Shown piece after piece: positions 51,210-60,922 of a stretch of 64,000 bases of DNA (the first letter of the stretch is position 1; every line of letters begins with the position of its first letter). Origin of the DNA: a virus. The stretch is from positions 1 to 64,000 of IMG/VR virus record IMGVR_UViG_3300007520_000021, one strand, 5' to 3'. The position numbers were made by a program, and so were the translations under genes. Below the pieces are notes generated by a model. That model was given only the letters and a program-made list of their open reading frames with translations, did not search any database and was not told the origin of the DNA.

Positions 51210-53837
51210 ATGTCAAATAAATTAATATTAAGAGAAACTAACTCACCATATGGTGATTTGAATAAAAAATCAGTTCTATCTAGAAGAGAATTGGATAATA
51301 ACTTTATTCACCTTAAAGGTGAATTAATTGTTAGTGGTTTAACTACGGATAATACTATTATTTTAGAAAAAAATAACGGTGATAATATCGTAATACCATT
51401 ACCAGAACTTATCGAACCTTTAGGTCAAGATAATAGATTTAGGTTTGTAGATTTAGGTAGCTTTATACAAGGAGGTAGAGGTGTACCTGATGTTGATATT
51501 GAAACAGCTTTCGTAAATCAATTAAACATAGGGATGTCTTCGCTTAACCTTATAGTTGCGGATGATGAGTTGATAATACTTAAGATTAGTATTACAATTT
51601 ATGGGGCGTTTGAAGCTGAAGAAAGAAAGTATTATTTTAAGGGTGGTATGGGTAAGGGAGTGTATAACCCTTTAAGTGATTACATCACACCAAATGAATT
51701 AGAGTTAGCTTTTAGAGATTGGACACCACCAAATGTTGATATTCTAGAATCATCACCTAATGTTAATATATTTAACTTAGGTATTATACCTGATTCTGAT
51801 TACATTTCATACATAAATAATAACGGGTCGTATGATTTAAGAGATGCATCTAAGATACATTATTTTAGGTTTAATTATCAGAGTGTGGATTATTTATACT
51901 TTTTTGATTCTAATGATTCATCATACGGTAATGCTATATACGGAGCCAACTTACCTCAATTTATTACAGAAGATTTAGTTTTATTTTATGATAGCTCAAC
52001 AGCGGTAATTATCAATTCAGACGCAGTTTTTAACGGTAGTTACGCTGATTTAAGTAGTTTGGTTAATACAAATCAATTAATCATAGGTAAAAATTACATA
52101 TTAAATGATTATGTAACTAAGTACCAAATTTTTGGTAGTGATTCAGGCCCTAGAATTCAAATACACGAAATGATTGGTTCTACTGGTAGTTACACCCAAT
52201 TTAATAACGTACCAGTTGATATTATTCAAATTGGTAGTGTTGTAACTTGTGTTTACGCACCACCTAACGCTTTAATATCATCTGGGGATACTTTCACAAT
52301 TGTGGAATATTTTAATTTTGGATACACTAGGTTTTCACCAAACGTAACAAACCCATTAAATATTGGGGCTAAATTTAGGTTTCAAAAACAAAGATATTCG
52401 AACATACCAAATGATTCCGTGATTTTAGATACTTATGGGAAACCAGTTATAAAACCAAATGGTGTTATAAATACTGAGGTGCATGATGGTGAACCTTATA
52501 TGGCGATGACTGGTCTTGAAAACCCAACACCACTCGTTGAGTCAATCATACTAAAAGCGATTGATAGTAATAAATTTTCTAGGAATGCTGAATCATTAAT
52601 TTTTGTTGGTGATGAGTTAACCTATGACTTTAACGATAACATTATTTATGATGATAATAAAACACAAATAGGTGAAAGAAAAGGTTTTATATTAAAAAGA
52701 ACTAATATAAGTGGTTCGATTTCAATGGATAAAGATTGGAGGGTACAAAGGTATCGTAGATATAAAATTGATAATTTTAATTGGGATTGGTTATTGAATA
52801 AGAAAGAGTTTAGTGGTAATGCGTTGACATCTGGTAGTACAATATATAAGATGGGTGATGAAAATTACTGCACAACTACTAACCCTAATTTAAGTGAGGA
52901 CCATAAGTATATAATGTGTGAACCTTTCATAAGTGATTTTCACACTGATTTCGCAAAAACAAGTGGGAACCCATTTATAAGTGGTACTACCTCAGCTAGT
53001 TTATTATCAAGTGGTCTTAGATTTAGGGAAGATAATGAAACCACACCTTATAGTGTGAATGTTTCATTACCATTACTTGGGTTCAGTACTAATCAATCCG
53101 CTAAAGATTTTCACATCATACCAATATATGCGTTCAACTCAACAAACTTAACAACAAAAGCTGTTGTTAAGAGTTTAAGTAATACGGTATTTTTACCTTA
53201 CTCCCAAAGATATGGTAGTACCTTTAATTTAGTAGTAGATTCCGATATTGGTGATATACATAATTCAACTTTCACAACCTTAATAACAATTAAAAATAGA
53301 GGTTTAATCTCTACATTTACATCAATCGATGGTTTAACTGTTAATAATGACTCTAGGATAACCAATACCATTAATTTAATCTATGGTGTTGTTAATAATT
53401 ACGGTATTATTGCCAACTCAAAAATCGGTGGTGGTGCGAATGATAATATCAATGACTTCAATAACTTTACAGTTAGTGATAATTCAAAAATCATAAATTC
53501 AGTAATAGGTGGTTCTAGGATTGATTCATTAATATTTAATGATTTTCAGTGTAATAACTCCATAATAATAAATAGGGTAACTGGTTATTCAACAATATCT
53601 GGTAAGTGGTATTTAACAATGTATAAAAATTTTGGTGAGGTTTACGGTTCTGAGCTTAGGTTAAACACTTTTTCTAATCAAAAACCTAGTAAAGGGTTTT
53701 GGGGTCATATTTATGATTTTAATAGAGATTATAATGATACGCAAGTAAATAATTTTAATTTAAATAAAACACTAGTTACCGAATTAATTGATGGGAATTT
53801 AGTTAGAACTATAGAAATATTAACAACAGCATCTTAA
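51210..53837 (+). CDS. Large fibre or spike-like protein
   Basis: 875 aa. Starts SNKLILRETNSPYGDLNKKS, VLSRRELDNNFIHLKGELI, a start typical of fibre attachment regions. The middle is beta-rich and Asn/Tyr-rich. The C-part (about 690-800) shows repeat-like segments (IKNRGLISTFTSIDGLTVNN and LIYGVVNNYGIIANSKIGGG) that suggest a beta-helix. No enzyme motif is recognised. It is followed by the endolysin gene. Confidence 0.74.
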   Translation: MSNKLILRETNSPYGDLNKKSVLSRRELDNNFIHLKGELIVSGLTTDNTIILEKNNGDNIVIPLPELIEPLGQDNRFRFVDLGSFIQGGRGVPDVDIETAFVNQLNIGMSSLNLIVADDELIILKISITIYGAFEAEERKYYFKGGMGKGVYNPLSDYITPNELELAFRDWTPPNVDILESSPNVNIFNLGIIPDSDYISYINNNGSYDLRDASKIHYFRFNYQSVDYLYFFDSNDSSYGNAIYGANLPQFITEDLVLFYDSSTAVIINSDAVFNGSYADLSSLVNTNQLIIGKNYILNDYVTKYQIFGSDSGPRIQIHEMIGSTGSYTQFNNVPVDIIQIGSVVTCVYAPPNALISSGDTFTIVEYFNFGYTRFSPNVTNPLNIGAKFRFQKQRYSNIPNDSVILDTYGKPVIKPNGVINTEVHDGEPYMAMTGLENPTPLVESIILKAIDSNKFSRNAESLIFVGDELTYDFNDNIIYDDNKTQIGERKGFILKRTNISGSISMDKDWRVQRYRRYKIDNFNWDWLLNKKEFSGNALTSGSTIYKMGDENYCTTTNPNLSEDHKYIMCEPFISDFHTDFAKTSGNPFISGTTSASLLSSGLRFREDNETTPYSVNVSLPLLGFSTNQSAKDFHIIPIYAFNSTNLTTKAVVKSLSNTVFLPYSQRYGSTFNLVVDSDIGDIHNSTFTTLITIKNRGLISTFTSIDGLTVNNDSRITNTINLIYGVVNNYGIIANSKIGGGANDNINDFNNFTVSDNSKIINSVIGGSRIDSLIFNDFQCNNSIIINRVTGYSTISGKWYLTMYKNFGEVYGSELRLNTFSNQKPSKGFWGHIYDFNRDYNDTQVNNFNLNKTLVTELIDGNLVRTIEILTTAS

Positions 53838-53874
53838 ATAATAACAAATAAAAATAATTAAAATAATTAAAAAT

Positions 53875-54510
53875 ATGAGTAAAATAATTGAATTTCAGAA
53901 AAATAATGGTTTATCTGATGATGGTATTATAGGTAAAAAGACATTAAATATGATTAGATTGAAATTAAAAATACAATCAGATGAGGAGTTAGCTAATTTT
54001 ATGGGACAGATTTCCCATGAGACTGGTAATTTTAGGGCTGATACTGAAAATTTAAATTATTCAGCTAATGGTTTGATGAAAATATTTAAAAAATATTTCA
54101 CGTTGAGTATAGTTGGTAAGTACACAAGGAACCCTGAAAAGATAGGTTCTAGAGTATACGCTAATAGAATGGGTAATGGTGATGAAGCTTCTAAGGAAGG
54201 GTTTATTTTCCGTGGGAGAGGTAGTTTACAACTTACTGGTAAAAATAATTATAAATTATTTTCAGATTTTATTGGTGAGGATTGTGTTAAGAACCCAGAA
54301 TTAGTAGCAACTAAATATTATTTTGAGAGTGCTAAATTTTATTTTGATACTAATAAACTATGGAGTATAGCTAAAAAAGTTGATGTCAAATCTATAACTA
54401 GTTTATCCAAAGCTATAAATTTAGGTAATAGGAATAGTAGGGCGACTCCAAATGGGTTAGAGGATAGGATAGATAAGACTAACGAATTTTATAAAATATT
54501 AAAAAAATAA
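53875..54510 (+). CDS. Endolysin, GH19 family
   Basis: 211 aa. Residues about 1-28 resemble a short peptidoglycan-binding motif (FQKNNGLSDDGIIGKKTLNM). The catalytic domain (35-205) has MGQISHETGNFRADTENLNY with Glu49, FIFRGRGSLQLTGKNNYKLF and ISLSKAINLGNRNS-type sequence, typical of GH19 chitinase-like lysozymes. It cleaves peptidoglycan glycan strands at lysis. No signal peptide, so export would need a holin. Confidence 0.88.
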   Translation: MSKIIEFQKNNGLSDDGIIGKKTLNMIRLKLKIQSDEELANFMGQISHETGNFRADTENLNYSANGLMKIFKKYFTLSIVGKYTRNPEKIGSRVYANRMGNGDEASKEGFIFRGRGSLQLTGKNNYKLFSDFIGEDCVKNPELVATKYYFESAKFYFDTNKLWSIAKKVDVKSITSLSKAINLGNRNSRATPNGLEDRIDKTNEFYKILKK

Positions 54511-54896
54511 TGGATTTTCATATTAATAAAAACGCCACCCTACCAATTCTTAAGCTGGAGTTAATAAAAGATGGTAGGAATGACTATAGTAAATTTCACG
54601 ATATGATTCAAAATTCAGACATAACTTTCTGTATGACAGATTTAGATACTGGTATTAGAAAAATTGGTAATAAGAATGGTATTTGCATCTTAAAAGAAGT
54701 TGGTGAGGATTCTACAATTGAAGAATATTATATTGGTTATAAATTTACTAGTAAAGACACTAAAAAAAGTGGCACTTTTATTGGTGAGTTCACAATTAAC
54801 TTCGTAGATGACGCAATTGGACCATCTGGGTTATTAATTGTACCTATCAGAGATGAGTTGAGAATCCACATTTTAGAGGGTTCTATAAGAAAATAA
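54510..54896 (+). CDS. Hypothetical virion-type protein
   Basis: 128 aa, beta-rich and Ig-like in look (DFHINKNATLPILKLELIKD, ITFCMTDLDTGIRKIGNKNG, SGTFIGEFTINFVDDAIGPS, LLIVPIRDELRIHILEG). Its ATG overlaps the endolysin stop (ATGG/TAATGG). Possibly a baseplate or fibre accessory protein. A palindromic terminator follows. Confidence 0.74.
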   Translation: MDFHINKNATLPILKLELIKDGRNDYSKFHDMIQNSDITFCMTDLDTGIRKIGNKNGICILKEVGEDSTIEEYYIGYKFTSKDTKKSGTFIGEFTINFVDDAIGPSGLLIVPIRDELRIHILEGSIRK

Positions 54897-54920
54897 ACGG
54901 GGTTAACCCCGTTTATTTTT
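54891..54920. terminator. Terminator, 28-bp palindrome
   Basis: AAATAAACGGGGTTAACCCCGTTTATTT, GC-core palindrome followed by T residues, after the fibre module. Confidence 0.88.
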
Positions 54921-54949
54921 TTAAACCATTTTATTTTATTTAAAATTAG

Positions 54950-54957
54950 TATATTTG
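54950..54957 (+). promoter_or_regulatory. Putative Bacteroidota-type -7 element
   Basis: TATATTTG fits TAnnTTTG, 27 nt before the polymerase start. No clear -33 element. Confidence 0.4.
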
Positions 54958-54984
54958 TAGAATTATTAATTAATTTTAAATTAA

Positions 54985-57900
54985 ATGAATAAAACACAAA
55001 TTAGTAGTGAGGATATTGAAAATTACCTACAAGGTAATGACCCTCAAAAATACATAGTATCCGTTGAAGCACCTTATTATCAAAATGTAGCTTCTTTGGT
55101 CATAAACGACCCAGAGTTAGGTAAATATATTGAACGAGTAACATATAAGCCATTTGTTTGGATGAGTCATGATATGTCTAAAATTATGTTCAATGGTAAT
55201 CGTACTAAGATAGCTCAGGCTATGAAAGATTATTCCGTAACTATTTCAGATTTAACAATTAAAGATGGTAATGGTTTTATACCTAGTAGGATGGATAATG
55301 GTTATAAATACATTGTCAAAACTACATTATCTTATACTAACCTATTAAACTTCTTTAAAAGTGGTGGTGTTGATATTTACAGTGAGGAACATAGGAAATA
55401 CTTCATGTACATATCACCAACCGAGCAATTTTTAATTCAGACTGGTAAGCGTTTATTTAAAGGTTTTGGTGATTACAATGATTTACATAGGTTACAATTT
55501 GACCTTGAAACCACTGGTTTAAAGCCTAGTACCAGTTCTATATTCCAAATAGGGATTAAAGATAATCGTGGTTATGAAAGGGTTTTAGAGGTTAAAGGTA
55601 ATGACGAGTTCGAATTAAGAGAAAGCGAGAGGTTATTAATATTTGAATTTTTTAATATTGTAGATGAATTAAAACCAGATGTTATATCAGGTTATAACTC
55701 TGAAAATTTTGATTGGGATTTCTTTTTTGTTAGGTGTGAAAAATTGGGGATATCCATTACTGAGGCTTCAACTACTTTAAATGATTCTAAGATTGTTAGA
55801 AAAGCAGCTAGAGTTAAATATGGTGGTGATACTGAGGATTACGAACAGACTTATATGTGGGGTTATAATATTATTGATATTATGCATTCCGTTAGAAGGG
55901 CAATGGCTATTAATTCAGATATAAAAGAGTATGGTTTAAAATATATTACTAAATTCTCTAAGATTGCTAAACCAAATAGGGTTTATGTCCCTGGTAATAA
56001 AATCCATAGTACTTGGGCTGACACCACAAATAATTATTACTTTAATGATGATAATGGTGATTGGTTTATAGAGGATAGTGAAAACGCTAGAAATGTAGAA
56101 AAAATTAATGGTGAGTACCATAGTTATGTGAAAGTTTCTGGTTCATTTATTGTACATCGTTATTTATTAGATGACCTTTGGGAAACTGAGAAAATTGATG
56201 AGCGTTTTAATCAAGCTACATTTTTATTAGGTAAGATTATACCAACTTCGTACATGCGTAGTTCAACTATGGGTACCGCTGGTATTTGGAAATTAATTAT
56301 GATGGGTTGGTCCTATGAGAATGGTTTAGGTATACCACAGTTACAATCGCAAGAAACTTTTGTCGGTGGTTTATCTCGATTATTAGAGGTTGGATACGCT
56401 GTGAATGTTGGTAAGTTAGATTATGCGGCTCTATACCCTAATATTGAGTTAACGTGGGATATATTCCCAGATATTGACATTAGTGGGGTTATGAAAGGTA
56501 TGTTACTATATATAGCTGAAACTCGTGATGTTTATAAAGCTATTAAAGGTGAGCATAATGTTAAAGCTAGTAAGTTAAAAGATAAGTTTAGTTTATTGGA
56601 TGAATTAAGCGAGGAATACATCAAACTTAAAAAAGAATATGACATCGAGAAAGGTCTAGAAGATAAATTTGATAAAAAACAGTTACCACTTAAGATTTTA
56701 GCTAACTCATTCTTTGGTTCATTTGGGGCACCTCACTTATTTCCATGGGGTGATATTGATTGTGCTGAAGAGACGACATGTAGAGGTCGTCAATATTTAA
56801 GATTAATGGTTAGTCATTTCCATGAAGGTTATAATTTTAGACCTTTGGTTGGTGATTCAGTTACATTTGACACCCCAATATATGTTAAGTGGAAAAACGA
56901 TAATAAGTTAGATATATTACCAATATCAGATGTTTTTAATGTAAACTCAGACGTATTTGATGAGACTGGTTTAAGAGATTTAGAAGTAAAACCTTATGAG
57001 GTTCTAACTGTCAATGGTTGGCGGGAAATAAATTATGTTTATAGACATAAAACTAATAAAAAAATTCATAGAGTATCTACTAAAGATAGGTTAGTTTGTG
57101 TAACGGAAGACCATTCGTTATTCCAGAATGGTATACAAGTGAAGCCATCTGATTTAAAAAGAGGTGATTTATTAGATGTTCATAAGATACCAAATTTGGG
57201 GGATTTTCATAACGCTGAAATTATTGATGACGACTTGTATTTTTTATACGGTTACTTCCTAGGTGGTGGGTCGTATGAGAATGATACTTTTAACATTTCT
57301 GGTGGTAGTTTAAGTGATTTAGAGCGATTGCAAAAGATAATTTCCATAAAATTTTTAATAGATTATAAATTAATAGACCTTAGGGGAACTAATGGTGTTT
57401 ATAGTTTAACTTATAATAGTGTTGAATTAGTAAAGATATTCGGTAGTGAGTTTTATACATCATATGGTGATAAAAAAATACCATGTTTTATCTTAAATAC
57501 CAATGATAGTAATAAATTATCATTCTTAAACGGTTTTTCATCATATGATAATTATGTTGATGAATTAGAAACCTCATCATTTTTAGGTCTTAAATCTCAA
57601 GTTGCTATGTCTGGAATAGCTTATTTAATGGATAATTTAAATCTAAATAAGGAAATAATTTCCAAAAAAGGTGATAATGAGTTAATGACATTTAGGGTTG
57701 AAAGTATAAATGATGTTAACCCTGAATTAATTAATAAGATGAAAAGTAATGAGGTTTGGTTAAATGAGGTTATCATGAATGGGTGTCCAAATGGGTATGT
57801 TTACGACATATCAACACAAGATGGGACCTTTATAGGTGGTATAGGTGGTATTGACCTTAAAAATACAGATGGTTTTAACTTCGCAATACCAGATAGTGTT

Positions 57901-59445
57901 GAAGATATACAATATTACGTTAAAGGTAATCATAGATTAACGGAATATAATAAAGGTAAAACTTTAACTGGTTTAAATGCTGTTGTTGCTGAGTTTAATG
58001 AGGTTTACATGATTGGTAGGATGGGATTAGATATTGATGATATCTGTAATTCAACTATAAACTTTTCTAGGAAGAATTACGCTAATGATATTGGTGGTAA
58101 GATTAAATTAGTTGGTAACACAATTAAATCTAAAAAAATGCCAACTTATATTGAAGAGTTTTTAGGTAAGGGTTGTAAGTTATTATTAGAGGGGAATGGT
58201 AAAGATTTCATTACCTTATATCAAGATACGGTGGATAACATTGTTAATTATGATATTCCTTTAGTTAAAATAGCTTCAAAAGCTAAAGTTAAGATTAGTA
58301 AAGAAACTTATGCTAAGAAAATGAAAACTAAAAATAAGGCTGGTAATATGGCAGCTAAACAAGCTCACATGGAGTTAATGGTTGCACATGACTTAGAATT
58401 GAATTTAGGTGATGTTATTTATTACGTTAATACTGGAACTTTAAAATCGCATGGTGATATTAAAACCATCAAAGAAGCGAATGGTAGTACTAGAGTTGAG
58501 ATGATGTGTAAGTTGATTTCAGCTGAGGAAATTGAGCGTAATCCAGATTTAACGACTGATGGTTATAACGCCCCAAAATATTTAGCTGCTTTTAATAAGA
58601 GGATTAACCCGTTGTTAGTTTGTTTTGAACCAGAGGTTAGGAAATTGTTAATTATGGATTTAGTTAAAAATACTAAAACTAAAGAGATGGAATTAACTGA
58701 GAAGAATTACTTTACCGATGAGCAATGTGTTTTAATATCTGGTAAACCATTTTTAGATAGTGACCAAGATACTTACACTGATTTGATGATTATGGAAGAT
58801 AAAGAGATAGTTTTTTGGTTAAGGGTGGATAAGATACCTAATAACATGTTGGAAACTGAGTGGGTGGAAACTGTAGCTGATTACCATGAAAGAATGCGAT
58901 TGGCTAGGTTAGATGGTATTGAAAGAGACGTTAAATTATTCCCTAAAGTAGTTAGAAGACTTGAATACCATGAATTAGAAGAAATTAGAGGTAAAGGTGT
59001 TTTACCTAAAGATTTAGACTTCATCACACTTGAACCAGTTATATTAGATGGTGAGGTAAGTGAGATTAACGTACACTCTAAAAAATGGGGGGTGATTATA
59101 GGTAAATTTGACGATATATTCTCTTATGAAACACTAGCTAAAGAAAGAAGTGAGTTTTACGAAGATAGAGCTGAAGCCAAAGGTTTAGAACTTAATATTA
59201 GTAAAATAAAGATAATGGATTATTATGAGTGGTTATTCGATAAATTAGCTATAGTCACCACTTACGCTAAATTAAAAAGGAATAGGACTTTAAATTTAGT
59301 TGAGTACCTAAATAATGTTGAGAATCAATTTTTTAATAACATTAAAAAAGAGCAGCCTAAATTATTTGTTGGTGATACTTTAGAAATTTTAGAAATTAAA
59401 GATGATGTTTTACCTAGTGATGATTATGAGTTTAGTATTTTTTAA
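54985..59445 (+). CDS. Family B DNA polymerase with intein
   Basis: 1486 aa; about 1150 aa after splicing. Exonuclease motifs: FDLETTGL (172-179), ISGYNSENFDWDFFF, then YNIIDIMHSVRRAM. Polymerase motif A KLDYAALYPNIE (about 476-487), motif B KILANSFFGSFG (near 570), motif C VGD-TDG interrupted by the intein after Asp624. These are T4 gp43-type. The intein sits at the pol-c position shared with archaeal polymerases. Not preceded by a late element; a TATATTTG element precedes it, consistent with early expression. Confidence 0.95.
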   Translation: MNKTQISSEDIENYLQGNDPQKYIVSVEAPYYQNVASLVINDPELGKYIERVTYKPFVWMSHDMSKIMFNGNRTKIAQAMKDYSVTISDLTIKDGNGFIPSRMDNGYKYIVKTTLSYTNLLNFFKSGGVDIYSEEHRKYFMYISPTEQFLIQTGKRLFKGFGDYNDLHRLQFDLETTGLKPSTSSIFQIGIKDNRGYERVLEVKGNDEFELRESERLLIFEFFNIVDELKPDVISGYNSENFDWDFFFVRCEKLGISITEASTTLNDSKIVRKAARVKYGGDTEDYEQTYMWGYNIIDIMHSVRRAMAINSDIKEYGLKYITKFSKIAKPNRVYVPGNKIHSTWADTTNNYYFNDDNGDWFIEDSENARNVEKINGEYHSYVKVSGSFIVHRYLLDDLWETEKIDERFNQATFLLGKIIPTSYMRSSTMGTAGIWKLIMMGWSYENGLGIPQLQSQETFVGGLSRLLEVGYAVNVGKLDYAALYPNIELTWDIFPDIDISGVMKGMLLYIAETRDVYKAIKGEHNVKASKLKDKFSLLDELSEEYIKLKKEYDIEKGLEDKFDKKQLPLKILANSFFGSFGAPHLFPWGDIDCAEETTCRGRQYLRLMVSHFHEGYNFRPLVGDSVTFDTPIYVKWKNDNKLDILPISDVFNVNSDVFDETGLRDLEVKPYEVLTVNGWREINYVYRHKTNKKIHRVSTKDRLVCVTEDHSLFQNGIQVKPSDLKRGDLLDVHKIPNLGDFHNAEIIDDDLYFLYGYFLGGGSYENDTFNISGGSLSDLERLQKIISIKFLIDYKLIDLRGTNGVYSLTYNSVELVKIFGSEFYTSYGDKKIPCFILNTNDSNKLSFLNGFSSYDNYVDELETSSFLGLKSQVAMSGIAYLMDNLNLNKEIISKKGDNELMTFRVESINDVNPELINKMKSNEVWLNEVIMNGCPNGYVYDISTQDGTFIGGIGGIDLKNTDGFNFAIPDSVEDIQYYVKGNHRLTEYNKGKTLTGLNAVVAEFNEVYMIGRMGLDIDDICNSTINFSRKNYANDIGGKIKLVGNTIKSKKMPTYIEEFLGKGCKLLLEGNGKDFITLYQDTVDNIVNYDIPLVKIASKAKVKISKETYAKKMKTKNKAGNMAAKQAHMELMVAHDLELNLGDVIYYVNTGTLKSHGDIKTIKEANGSTRVEMMCKLISAEEIERNPDLTTDGYNAPKYLAAFNKRINPLLVCFEPEVRKLLIMDLVKNTKTKEMELTEKNYFTDEQCVLISGKPFLDSDQDTYTDLMIMEDKEIVFWLRVDKIPNNMLETEWVETVADYHERMRLARLDGIERDVKLFPKVVRRLEYHELEEIRGKGVLPKDLDFITLEPVILDGEVSEINVHSKKWGVIIGKFDDIFSYETLAKERSEFYEDRAEAKGLELNISKIKIMDYYEWLFDKLAIVTTYAKLKRNRTLNLVEYLNNVENQFFNNIKKEQPKLFVGDTLEILEIKDDVLPSDDYEFSIF
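56857..57864 (+). other. DNA polymerase intein (336 aa), Ser1
   Basis: Starts SVTFDTPIYVKW, so Ser replaces Cys at position 1. Block B VCVTEDHSLF, block F YVYDISTQDGTFIGG, end DLKN before Thr, so Lys at the penultimate position instead of His. LAGLIDADG-like YFLYGYFLGGG and LNGFSSYDN lack clear catalytic Asp. Interrupts motif C (GD-TDG). Confidence 0.88.
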
Positions 59446-59460
59446 ATAATAATAATAATA

Positions 59461-59487
59461 AAAAAGAGGCTAACGCCTCTTTTTTTA
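59461..59487. terminator. Bidirectional terminator
   Basis: AAAAAGAGGC-TAAC-GCCTCTTTTT between convergent polymerase and neck-protein genes. Confidence 0.88.
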
Positions 59488-60618
59488 TTTTACGCTAAAC
59501 CCTAAAGGGCGAAAACGTAAGTGTCTATTTAAATTTTCAGCTTCATTAGCAGCTCTCTCTATTTGTTTTTCAGTACTTAGGCGACCTAATCTTTCGTCAA
59601 GACGTTCCATTATACTTTTTTTCTCTTCATTACCTTCACTTAAAAGACTTTCCCAATCCATGGTTCTTTCAGCTTCTTTTAATCCAACTACACCACCAAA
59701 TTTACCTCTAGTTCTACCTAAAGTTATCTTTGCTTCGGCTATGAATAATTGTCTAATTAATATTTTAGTAGGTGAATTAAATTTAGCGTAATCTAATTCT
59801 TCTAAAGGAACTTCATTTGGTAATGTAATAATATCAGAATTAGCTCTTCTACACTCGTCTAAATTTTCAGGTGTTGTTTCATAATAATGATACCACACTT
59901 TACAACCAACCATACCAATGGATGTACCACCAACAGACCTAGCGCCACCAGCGAAACTTAGTCTTGAGCCTGGTGTACTTATAAGATGTAATAATCTAGT
60001 ACCATCTGGACCAGCTGTTAATTTGTAAACCAATTCACTTCTTAGAATCCTATTTTTTAAATTAAAATCAGCAGCGGTTAATAGAATATCGAAAGCTGGT
60101 GCGATGTGAAATCCACCCATACCAGCACCACCAGCACCAGCTCCCATTTGAGCGTTACCACCACCAAAGCCAGTGTCTAGACCACCATGGTTAGCGAATA
60201 AAGCTCTATCAATAGTTGATGGTGTCATCCATAGAACCTCATTAACTTCCCTTCCAGCTGGTATTTGGTATACTTGTCTACCAGCTTCAATGTCAATAAA
60301 ATCTTTTTTCAGTTCCCAAGGACCTCTAGCTTGTAGACCTACTTGTTTAGAATAAGCATAACTAAATTGAGTCATGTAATCAAAATTTCTAGTACTTAAT
60401 GCGAATGATAAATCTAAAGAGCTAATACTTTGACCTAATAGTGATTGCCATTGGTGTTCTATTAACCATTCTTGTACGTATTGACTATAATTTTCTATCG
60501 ATATTTCCAATAAAGTTTCTAACATCTCTTCAGTTAATTCAATCTTTCTAATTGGGGCCCCTAGTGAGTGTTTAAGTTGTCTAAAAATTTTCTCTTTTTC
60601 TTTTCTTTCTACTGACAT
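59485..60618 (-). CDS. Neck/connector-like virion protein
   Basis: 377 aa. Helical ends flank a Gly-rich middle (about 145-180, GGGNAQMGAGAGGAGMGGFH). LVYKLTAGPDGTRLLHLIST and CKVWYHYYETTPENLDECRR are beta-type segments. It resembles neck or head-completion proteins of T4-type phages (gp13/gp14 class) by layout, but no exact family is certain. It follows a minus-strand late-type element. Confidence 0.7.
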   Translation of the reverse strand: MSVERKEKEKIFRQLKHSLGAPIRKIELTEEMLETLLEISIENYSQYVQEWLIEHQWQSLLGQSISSLDLSFALSTRNFDYMTQFSYAYSKQVGLQARGPWELKKDFIDIEAGRQVYQIPAGREVNEVLWMTPSTIDRALFANHGGLDTGFGGGNAQMGAGAGGAGMGGFHIAPAFDILLTAADFNLKNRILRSELVYKLTAGPDGTRLLHLISTPGSRLSFAGGARSVGGTSIGMVGCKVWYHYYETTPENLDECRRANSDIITLPNEVPLEELDYAKFNSPTKILIRQLFIAEAKITLGRTRGKFGGVVGLKEAERTMDWESLLSEGNEEKKSIMERLDERLGRLSTEKQIERAANEAENLNRHLRFRPLGFSVK

Positions 60619-60631
60619 AATATCTTTTAAT

Positions 60632-60639
60632 ATAAATAT
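60632..60639 (-). promoter_or_regulatory. Candidate late-promoter element
   Basis: Minus-strand ATATTTAT then ATTAAAAGAT, 13 nt before the start. Confidence 0.5.
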
Positions 60640-60655
60640 AAAATTATTATGTAAA

Positions 60656-60922
60656 CTAATTATTACTCAATAATTTATTTATAATTGAAAAAGCTTGGTC
60701 TATTGTTTTAAAGCTAGTTTCAGGTACCAATATTAATTTATCAACCATTAATATTGGTACATAATCTAGTTTAACACTTTTACCTAAAAATTCCACTTCA
60801 TCTTTATTTTTAACATCATCTATATCATAATCTATAAACTCAATACCATCGTTTATTAATAAATTTTTTATCTTGTCACAATAAGAGCAAGATTTAACAC
60901 TAAACACTTTAACTCTCATCAT
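60656..60922 (-). CDS. Glutaredoxin
   Basis: About 88 aa from the ATG (a TTG one codon earlier is less likely). Thioredoxin fold with SCSYCDKIKNLL (CxxC), then FIDYDIDDV, the cis-Pro region LDYVPILMVD and a C-terminal helix. Reduces disulfides, for example in phage ribonucleotide reductase or glutathione. Overlaps the helicase end by 14 nt. Confidence 0.88.
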   Translation of the reverse strand: MMRVKVFSVKSCSYCDKIKNLLINDGIEFIDYDIDDVKNKDEVEFLGKSVKLDYVPILMVDKLILVPETSFKTIDQAFSIINKLLSNN